Source: Iris pallida (taxonomy: Eukaryota; Streptophyta; Magnoliopsida; Asparagales; Iridaceae). Taken from it: a stretch of DNA of 64,000 nucleotides. Both the position numbers and the translations under genes were made by a program. Below the pieces are notes generated by a model. That model had not been told where the DNA came from, did no database searches, and was given only the letters and a program-made list of their open reading frames with translations. This document shows positions 56,941 to 64,000 of the stretch, piece by piece. Location: contig JANAVB010029819.1 in assembly GCA_029216955.1 (NCBI GenBank), forward strand, positions 30,680,204 to 30,744,203, given 5' to 3'. The first letter of the stretch is position 1. Each line of letters opens with the position of its first letter.

Positions 56941-58421
56941 TGGGAAGGGAACATCTCTCCACGCAGCAGGATTCGATTGTCGTATCCTAGGTCTTGGCAG
57001 TTTTCTCGGGCATAGAACATGGCCCAGAGCTCCTGGACTTCTCTTCTTGCCTCAATGGCCTCGTCTGCACCGGTGGGAGCCGATATTTCAGGAGGATTAT
57101 CACCCGGGTTTGGTGCAGCTGAGTTCGAGTCCACATTGACCGTGGGACTTAAACTTGTTTGGCCAGGCGTCCTTTCTTGCAAAGTTGGAAGGGCCGCTTT
57201 GATCTCGTCCAAGGACTTGACTAAGGCATGCAGTATGGCCTCCAGAGTGTCGATGCGTTGGCGATTACTGGAACCATCTTGGTTGCTATCCGTCATGAAC
57301 ACCGTCCTCACTTGAGGAGAGATGGAAGGAACGGTGGAGGATGTGCCCTCTGAGTCATATCCTTGTACAGAGAAATCGTCAGGGTACGTGGGAATGTTCT
57401 CCTCTGGTTCGGACTCAGAAGGAGTGGTATCCCCAGCTTCAGAGCTCGCCTCATCTTGAGATTTGTGGACGTCCTGGGGGACGTTGGGATCTGCTGCATC
57501 TGTTGGGTGAATCATTTCCTCTGGATTATCTTCTTGGAACACCGGATTGTCGTGGATATTTGGGGGAGTGCTACCCCCGGCTCCAGTGCCTCCCAGAGAT
57601 GTGGACGACGAATCTCCAAGTGTGGCAGATTTTGTCTTTGAGCGGGTACCTTGATAAACTCCTTCTATAACGGTGGTAGACAACCGCTTAGAAGAGAGTT
57701 TCTTGGTAACGCCGGTAGAGATTTTTGGACTGGAGACATTTGTTTTCTTCCCTCTACCGCTACCAGGAATCTTCAGAGCAGAATTGTAGGAGGCGACGAG
57801 AAGCGCTTCGCCTTCTGAGCTTGGGTGTTGCAGTCGTTGGAAGACGGACTGCCGGTCTTCTTGTACTGTCTCCTTATTGCAGCAGCAATTGACAATGACT
57901 TGGGTGCAGTGATGTCCCCGAAAGGACTCTCTGCACACCGAGTCTTCGTCTCTTTCCTTGTGTTTGTGAAGAATTATGTTGCGCAAGTCACCCGTTTTGT
58001 GGTCCCGGGAGTTCTGAGCACATGAGTGTGTTGGCATCCCGCCTGCTCCCTGATGTGGGGGTAGTAGGAGTACTTGCCCCTGATCATTGTTAGGAGACTC
58101 TTGATAACTATCCCGTTCATTGGCCGCCGGCGGCTGGACACCGATAGTTTTATACAACTTTCCATCAGGGGCCTGCGTAATAGTCAGTGGGATGCCCTGA
58201 TAGTCAGAAGTTGGGATAGTTGTCTGAGCTCGACGAGCCCGCGCTGCCCGAGACTTCTTTCTTCTAGCACCTGAGAGTGCATAGTAGGAAGAGTCCACAG
58301 AGATTGGCACATGAGAGCATCTGGGGTCAGGATCGCCTGAGAGGCGGTCGAAGACTAACCGTGAGCCGCATGGAGCAGATGGCATGCGGCTGGGTTTGGT
58401 AGCCGTGTAGGATGTCTGCAT
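56859..58421 (-). CDS. N-terminal extension of Tat-B gag (or separate ORF1), open for 520 codons
   Basis: Unusually long open frame upstream of the gag core. It has a basic Arg/Lys-Ala segment (about residues 50-65), Ser/Thr/Pro- and Glu/Asp-rich stretches (about 240-370), and a helix-like end (IEARREVQELWAMFYAREN) before the frameshift into gag. No enzyme motif. Ogre-type Tat elements have an extra ORF1 upstream of gag; whether this is that ORF or only a gag extension cannot be decided here. The first 20 codons overlap a cluster of GCCGCATG motifs, so the true start may lie further in. Confidence 0.55.
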   Translation of the reverse strand: MQTSYTATKPSRMPSAPCGSRLVFDRLSGDPDPRCSHVPISVDSSYYALSGARRKKSRAARARRAQTTIPTSDYQGIPLTITQAPDGKLYKTIGVQPPAANERDSYQESPNNDQGQVLLLPPHQGAGGMPTHSCAQNSRDHKTGDLRNIILHKHKERDEDSVCRESFRGHHCTQVIVNCCCNKETVQEDRQSVFQRLQHPSSEGEALLVASYNSALKIPGSGRGKKTNVSSPKISTGVTKKLSSKRLSTTVIEGVYQGTRSKTKSATLGDSSSTSLGGTGAGGSTPPNIHDNPVFQEDNPEEMIHPTDAADPNVPQDVHKSQDEASSEAGDTTPSESEPEENIPTYPDDFSVQGYDSEGTSSTVPSISPQVRTVFMTDSNQDGSSNRQRIDTLEAILHALVKSLDEIKAALPTLQERTPGQTSLSPTVNVDSNSAAPNPGDNPPEISAPTGADEAIEARREVQELWAMFYARENCQDLGYDNRILLRGEMFPSHQDINHLTSIHMMGRHLQAGTSPTSKS

Positions 58422-58429
58422 GCGGCTGG

Positions 58430-59515
58430 TGTTGGCCCATTGGTCATCGTGAAACCTGATTTTAATAATTGATCAAACTCTGTCTCGATATACATACAAG
58501 CCAACTCAGCTGTTTACCTACGATGTTTTGGACACTGCTCAACAATGGTTATCAACAATGTTCAAGACTGAAGTCGTTTGCCATTCAGAATGTACTTCCT
58601 GTTAAGCAATGTAATTTTTTATTTTATTGAGTCTAGGAATACATTGTACACCGAGTTGTACTGGCAAATAGGCTATCCAAAAACGTTTTTCAAAACCATC
58701 CTATTCTTTTACAAATGACCTACGTTTTTGAAAAACATTCTTTTTTCAAAAAGCTTCTGAAGGATTGTTCAAAAAGCCAAAATTTATTTTCTCCAAAAAT
58801 GAACTGGCAGAACCCCAGGAGAACTCGGGCTGAGTTCGCCCAGAGTTCGGCCATTTGGAACGTTAGTGAACGTTGGGTTTTTGAACTTGGTCATCCTTCA
58901 GTTATGGTTTGTTACAAAGAGTTCTGTCCGAATTCTGCCCGAATTCTGTCAGAGTTCTGTCTTTGGAAAAGCTATAAATAGAGAAGCATTTCGATCATTT
59001 AAAAACACCAATTCACTATCAATCTCATATCTTCTTAAGCTTACATTCTTCCAAAGAGTTTTTTAAAAGCTTTTATTTTCAAATCCCAAGCCAGTTACAA
59101 TCCTCTAGTCGATTTGCCAGTACGGTACGGTCTAGAAGTTTCAAGAGCGATTGTAATCAGAGGCTTGATAGAAGATTCAACTCTTCACAATTGAAGTTGG
59201 ACGAGTTCTTCGTATCAAAGCTCGTGTCTGTAGAAGTTGCAAGGACTTCGTATAAAAACTTTCGAGATTTTCCAATAGTGGATTCAACTGGAAGCTAGAG
59301 TTCTTCCGACTGGACTAGTCCTCACAAGAGGGAAACCAGTATAAATCTCAATGTTTGCGTTTGCCTTCTGATCACTTTTAAATTCTGTCATTTACTTTTG
59401 TGATTATTATTTTATCTGTGATCTGACGGCTAACAAGTTTTTAATTAGCAATATTCCGCTGCCTACTCTATTCACCCCCCTCTAGAGTATTCTGCTTTAC
59501 GATTTCGTTCCTACA
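58430..59515 (+). repeat. copia-B 5' LTR (left end approximate)
   Basis: The right end is firm: CTACA at 59515 precedes the primer-binding site. The left end is placed at TGTTGGCCCATTGG (58430), where the Tat-B leader stops making sense; other TGTT starts up to 58608 are possible. A TATA-like CTATAAATAG lies at 58971-58980. A plus-strand frame at 58715-58981 is not called. Confidence 0.65.
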
Positions 59516-59517
59516 AT

Positions 59518-59529
59518 TGGTATCAGAGC
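59518..59529 (+). other. primer-binding site of copia-B
   Basis: TGGTATCAGAGC, complementary to the 3' end of initiator Met-tRNA, the usual minus-strand primer of plant copia elements. It lies two bases after the LTR. Confidence 0.92.
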
Positions 59530-59597
59530 GGGTTATACAGGTAAAGCAAGGTAAAACAACAGTTATATTCAATTTTATATAGATTACAGCTTTACAC

Positions 59598-61463
59598 ATG
59601 GCAACTGTAAAATTCACAAGTGAAGGCCAAGCCACAAACAGACCTCCACTGTTTGACGGCACAAACTACACTTATTGAAAAACACGTATGAGTTTCTTTC
59701 TGAAATCTCTTGATTTTGACTTATGGTCTGTAGTTATTGATGGCTATAAAAAACCACCTCGTATAAATGTCGATGGAGTTTTAGCTGAAAAACCCCATGA
59801 CAAATATATAGAGGAAGAAAAGAAAAAGGCCAGTATTGACGCACGTGCTATTAACGCTTTATTTTGTGCTTTAGACAGAGCTGAATTTAACAGGGTATCT
59901 ATCTGCACAACTGCAAATGAAGTGTGGAAACTTCTTGAAGTCACACATGAGGGCACAACTCAAGTCAAAGAATCAAAGGTCAGCAGACTTACTCAAGAGT
60001 ATGAGGCGTTCAAAATGAAGCCCAACGAAACAGTTACTCAGATGTTCGAGTGATTCTTAGATATTTTAAATCCTTTGTCCTCCCTAGGCAAAGATTACAG
60101 TAACCATGAAAAGATTCACAAACTCCAGCGAGCACTTACAAAGAACTGGATTCCGAAGGCTACTGCAATCATTGAAGGAAACGACCTCACTACCATGACA
60201 CTTGAAGTACTCATGGGTAAGCTACTCACTCATGAACTAGAGCTACAAGTCTTTGAAGAGCCTGCACCAAAGGAGAAGACGATCGCTTTCACAGCTCAGC
60301 ACAAAAGATCTGCTGAAGATAATTCAGACAACAGTGAATCTGATGCTGAAAATCAAGCACTCCTTGCAAAAAAATTCAAAAGATTCTTCAGATATGAGAA
60401 GAAGACAAAAGAGAACAATGGCGGCAACAGCTGGTATCAAGATGACGCTGTCTGCTACGGCTGCAAGAAGAAAGGACACATGAAGAAGGACTGTCCTACA
60501 AACTCATCAACAAGCAAGAAGAGCAACAGATACGAGAAAGGGAACCTGAAGAGATCAACATCTCGGAAGTATGCCAACACCAGCATATGGCATAAAAGTG
60601 AAGCCAGCGACTCAGAAGATGAACAATCAGAAGACGCTGCAAATGTATGCTTTATGGCATCCGATCAGGTACTCTCTGAACCTATAGTTGATACATATGA
60701 TGACTTCACCTTTGAGCAATTAGGAGAAGCCTTCAGTGAACTGTTAAGTGATTACAGGAAACTGCGTAGCAAATATCAGAACTCTAAGAAGGTACTCATG
60801 GAGTACAAAGGCGAAATAGGAAGACTTACCGACCTACTAGCAGAGGTTAAAGATAATGTTAGTGAGTCTGGTGAGCTTTCTTCTATTAAGATCTTATTAC
60901 ACGAGACTACCAAGTCATCCGAAGAAAAAGACAAGGTGATTGACCAACTGAAAGAAGAACTTTCTAAAGAGAAGAAAAGTCTTCAAAGTGCACAAGTCAG
61001 AATGAAAGCAATCACTTCTGACTATACTAAGTTATATGACACTTCCAAAAGATTAAAAATTATGTTAGGAAAACAGCATGAGACTGCTGCTTCCTACCCT
61101 AACACGTGTCATTTACCGAAAAATCGGAACATTCCCAAACCTAACACTGTCAGACCTAACCCAATCAAATCTTTGCCTAAAAAGGTTATGCCCAAACAGG
61201 ATAATAGGTATGCTTTCTTCTATACTAGAAAACCTAAACCTACCAACCATGCACACCACTCATCTTTCAACACTCAATATGCTAAATGTCATTATTGTGG
61301 CCTCATTGGTCATATATCTTCTGCATATAGAATCAGAAAGTTAGTAGATTTAAATATTTATGCATGGATACCGAAAACTAACCAGTCAGGACCCTACAAG
61401 AAATGGGTACCAAGAGTTTCATCTATAAATTATTTTGTAGATGGGACGCCCTTCACATGCTAG
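59598..61463 (+). pseudogene. gag of copia-B (622 codons with two stops)
   Basis: ATG at 59598 (MATVKFTSEGQ, LFDGTNYTY), then the UBN2/gag core (LWSVVIDGY, ALFCALDRAEFNRVSICTT, EVWKLLEVTHEGTTQVKESK), knuckle CYGCKKKGHMKKDC at about 60451, a long charged coiled coil (about 60700-61060) and a second C/H block CHYCGLIGHIS at about 61290 with its last Cys altered. Gag forms the particle and packages RNA. TGA at 59676-59678 replaces a Trp codon after TNYTY, and TGA at 60051-60053 sits after TQMFE. The frame ends at 61463, overlapping pol in another frame. Confidence 0.88.
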
Positions 61464-64000
61464 AAGCAAATGGATCCTCGACAGCGATTGCTCATGGCAC
61501 ATGACCGGTGATGCTTCATTATTCACAATACTGTCGAAGAGGAATAAAGAAGGATACGTCTCCTTCGGCAACAATTTAAAAGGGTATATAATCGGTATTG
61601 GTGATATTGGTAAAGCTTCCTATCCAGTGATTAAAGATGTTTGTCTTGTTACTGAGTTAAAACATAATCTGCTCAGCATAAGCCATTTAGCTGATCACGA
61701 TTATGGTATTAACTTCGTAAAAGACAAATGTACTATTATTGATAGTTCAACTGGTAGTACTATATTTGAAGGTATTAGAGAAGACAATATATATGTTTTC
61801 TATTTGTTGGAAGATACTAACATTTCAGGTAGATGTTTAATGGCTAAAAGCGATGAGAGTCATCTGTGGCATATGAGACTCGGTCATGCAAATATGGATA
61901 CTATTTCCAGAGTATCCACGAAGAAGCTAGTACGCGGTTTACCGGACATTACATTCAAGAAGGATTCGGTATGCAGTCAATGTGAAAAGAACAAAGCTAC
62001 TCGATCCACTTTCAAGTCAGTAAACGTTGTATGTACTACTAGACCTCTACAATTGCTACATATGGACTTATTTGGTCCTAGCAGAGTTGCTAGCCTCGGA
62101 GGTAAGCTATATGCTTTTGTAATTGTAGATGATTATTCTAAATACACGTGGGTATATTTTCTGACAAGCAAAAATGATACATTATCAAAATTTGTCGCCT
62201 TTTCCAAGAAAGTACAGAATGAAAAAGGTTACATGATCACTCGTATTAGAAGCGATCATGGAGGCAAATTCGAGAATGCGGAGTTTGAGCAATTTTGTGA
62301 CACACACAGTTTTGTGCACGAATTCTCCTGCCCTAGGACTCCATAACAAAATGGAGTTGTGGAACGTAAGAACAAAACTCTATCCGAAATGGCCAGAGTA
62401 ATGTTAAACCAGTTTAGTCTACCCAAGTATTTTTGGGCTGACGCTGTCAATACAGCTTGTTTTGTTCTCAATCGAGTTCTAATTCGACCCAAGTAAAAGA
62501 AGACTCCATTTGAGTTATGGTTTGATAGAATTCCATCAGTTTTATATTTTAGAATATTTGGTTGTAAATGCTTTATTCTTAATACAAACGATAATTTGGG
62601 AAAGTTTGATGAAAATGCCGATGAAGGTATATTTTTAGGTTATGCGGGCAAAAGTAAAGGATACAGAGTCTTCAACAAAAGAACCATGATCATCGAAGAG
62701 TCAATCAATGTCACCTTTGATGAACTAAATCAAACGACAATCGATGATAATGACGAAGATCTCAATGTACCCAGCAAAGCACCAGCTGATCCTCCTAGAG
62801 AAGATCCAGGAACCAGCTACCTTCGGAGTCTGCCAAAAAGATTGAAGTTCACGGCTGATCATCCAAAGGACTTGGTAATTGGTGAGATTACCAAGGGTGT
62901 AAGTACTCGCTCCTCTAATAAAGATATAGCTTCTTGTGTTGCTTTTGTCTCGCAGTTTGAACCCAAAAATATTGATGAAGCTTGTAGTGATAATTTTTGG
63001 TTAGATGCTATACAAGAGGAATTAAACCAATTCGAACGAAATCAAGTTTGGGAACTTGTTCCCAAGCCTATTGATCATCCAGTCATTGGCACCCGATGGG
63101 TATTCCGAAATAAACTGAACGAGAATGGTTTAGTGACTCGTAATAAGGCTCGATTCGTAGCTCAAGGATACAATCAGGAAGAAGGTATCAACTACGATAA
63201 GACTTATGCCCCAGTTGCGAGATTAGAATCCATTGGCATGTTATGTGCATTTGTATGTTTTCATAATTTTAAGTTATTTCAAATGGATGTCAAAAGCGCA
63301 TTTTTAAATGGTTTTATAAAAGAAGAGGTTTATGTAGCTCAACCACCCGGTTTTACTGATTTCAAATTTCCTGAATATGTTTTCATGTTGAAGAAAGCTT
63401 TATACGGTTTGAAACAAGCCCCTCGTGCTTGGTACGATCGTCTAAGCTCTTTTCTACTTGATAACGGTTTTTCAAAGGGAAAGGTTGATACTACTTTGTT
63501 TATAAAGTCTTTGAATAATAATATTCTTTTGATTCAAGTCTATGTAGATGATATTATCTTTGGATCTACTGATGAATCTTTTTGTCAAAAAATTTCAAAG
63601 TGTATGCATAATGAGTTTGAGATGAGCATGATGGGAGAGCTGAAGTTCTTTCTCGGGCTGCAAATCAAACAAACCAACAATGGAACGTTCATAAATCAAG
63701 CTAAGTACACAAAGGATCTACTAAAGAAGTTCGACATGGAAGCAGCAAAGTCACTTAGCACTCCAATGACGACTTCAACCAAGCTTGATATTGATTAACA
63801 AGGCAAAACTGTCGACATACGTAAGTATCGAGATATGATCGGTAGCTTACTTTATTTAACTGCCAGTCGACCAGACATTATGTTTAGTATTTGCTTATGT
63901 GCACGTTTTCAAGCTAATCCTAAGGAATCACATTTGTGCACAGTTAAGCGTATCTTCCGATACCTTAAAGGTACTTCTTTCGTCGGCTTATGGTATCCCA
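61441..64000 (+). pseudogene. pol of copia-B (protease, integrase, RT, RNase H start)
   Basis: One frame, offset from gag. The protease shows WILDSDCSWHMTG, with the active-site Gly changed to Asp. Integrase has the HHCC region (LWHMRLGH, CSQCEKNK) and acidic residues in HMDLFGP, RSDHGGKF and VVERKN. RT has ALYGLKQAPRAW and YVDDIIFGST, and RNase H begins after SLLYLTASRPDI. Stops: TAA 62344-62346 (between PRTP and QNGVVERKN), TAA 62494-62496 and TAA 63796-63798. The frame runs off the window at 64000. Confidence 0.92.

Larger units (their letters stand above)
35342..58429 (-). mobile_element. Tat-B, Ty3/gypsy Tat-lineage retrotransposon, split by LARD-C
   Basis: On the minus strand: gag with long N-terminal extension, protease, RT, RNase H, second (archaeal-type) RNase H, integrase (stop at 50309), 61-bp tandem repeats, motif array, [LARD-C], antisense two-exon gene, polypurine tract with hairpin, 3' LTR. 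The duplicated RNase H assigns it to the Tat lineage. The 5' LTR is not in the window; copia-B begins where the leader would be. Without LARD-C the internal part is about 10.4 kb. Coding capacity is destroyed by many stops and several frameshifts. Confidence 0.88.
58430..64000 (+). mobile_element. copia-B, Ty1/copia (Sirevirus-like) retrotransposon, 3' end beyond window
   Basis: 5' LTR (about 58430-59515), primer-binding site, gag with zinc knuckle and coiled coil, then protease, integrase, RT and the start of RNase H in copia order. The long gag with a coiled coil and a second knuckle-like block before protease fits Sireviruses (SIRE/Maximus). At least five in-frame stops and one frameshift. 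It lies at the 5' side of Tat-B, presumably inserted there. Confidence 0.9.

Overview
This window looks like heterochromatic or intergenic nuclear DNA from a seed plant with a large, repeat-rich genome. I find no host gene, rRNA, tRNA or CRISPR array. Nearly every stretch that can be classified is a transposable element, and most elements are nested in others. The plant assignment rests on Ty3/gypsy elements with a second, archaeal-type RNase H (Tat lineage), a Sirevirus-like Ty1/copia element, CACTA elements with AGCGACGGA subterminal repeats, LINEs with a DUF4283-like ORF1, and giant non-coding LTR elements (LARDs). Nearly all coding regions carry stops or frameshifts.

Layout from left to right. 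1-6942: LARD-A, minus strand, cut by the window edge. It sits inside Tat-A (6943-11428, plus strand), of which the integrase C-terminus, an antisense two-exon gene and the 3' LTR remain. Tat-A abuts a minus-strand copia fragment (copia-A; RT 11429-11727, gag 15224-15575) that is split by CACTA-A (11727-15223). Next comes LINE-A (minus strand; 15580-16788 and 26837-27190), split by the complete LARD-B (16789-26836, target duplication TCATT). LINE-B (minus strand; 27195-27654 and 31896-32149) is split by the complete CACTA-B (27655-31895, 15-bp TIRs, target duplication AAT). A TA microsatellite, a GC-richer unassigned block and a possible solo LTR (33070-34304) follow. 35342-58429 is Tat-B (minus strand; 3' LTR, antisense gene, 61-bp tandem repeats, pol, gag), split by the complete LARD-C (38009-49407, target duplication GGCTA/GGCTT). 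58430-64000 is copia-B, plus strand, which runs off the window and probably removed the 5' LTR of Tat-B.

Four observations stand out. (1) Both Tat copies carry an antisense two-exon gene between pol and the 3' LTR. Exon 1 is exactly 103 nt with a phase-1 intron in each copy, but the second exons are unrelated. (2) Exon 1 of that gene is surrounded by arrays of a 9-10 bp motif in intron 1, promoter and LTR U3. The motif is ATGCGCCCA in Tat-A and GCCGCATG in Tat-B: positions are kept, sequence is replaced. This resembles the target arrays of sequence-specific anti-silencing factors known from VANDAL DNA transposons. (3) The Tat-B antisense protein (VKEE repeats and a WLRDWYM-type tail) is related to small proteins encoded by both CACTA elements, so one gene module occurs in Class I and Class II elements. 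(4) All three LARDs keep a repeated hairpin-like motif in a non-coding internal domain and a conserved block just after the 5' LTR, and two of them have dense W-box (TTGACY) clusters in their LTRs.

All functions are inferred from motifs read by eye; no database search was run. Element ends supported by target duplications are reliable. Ends of Tat-B, copia-A, copia-B and the possible solo LTR are approximate.
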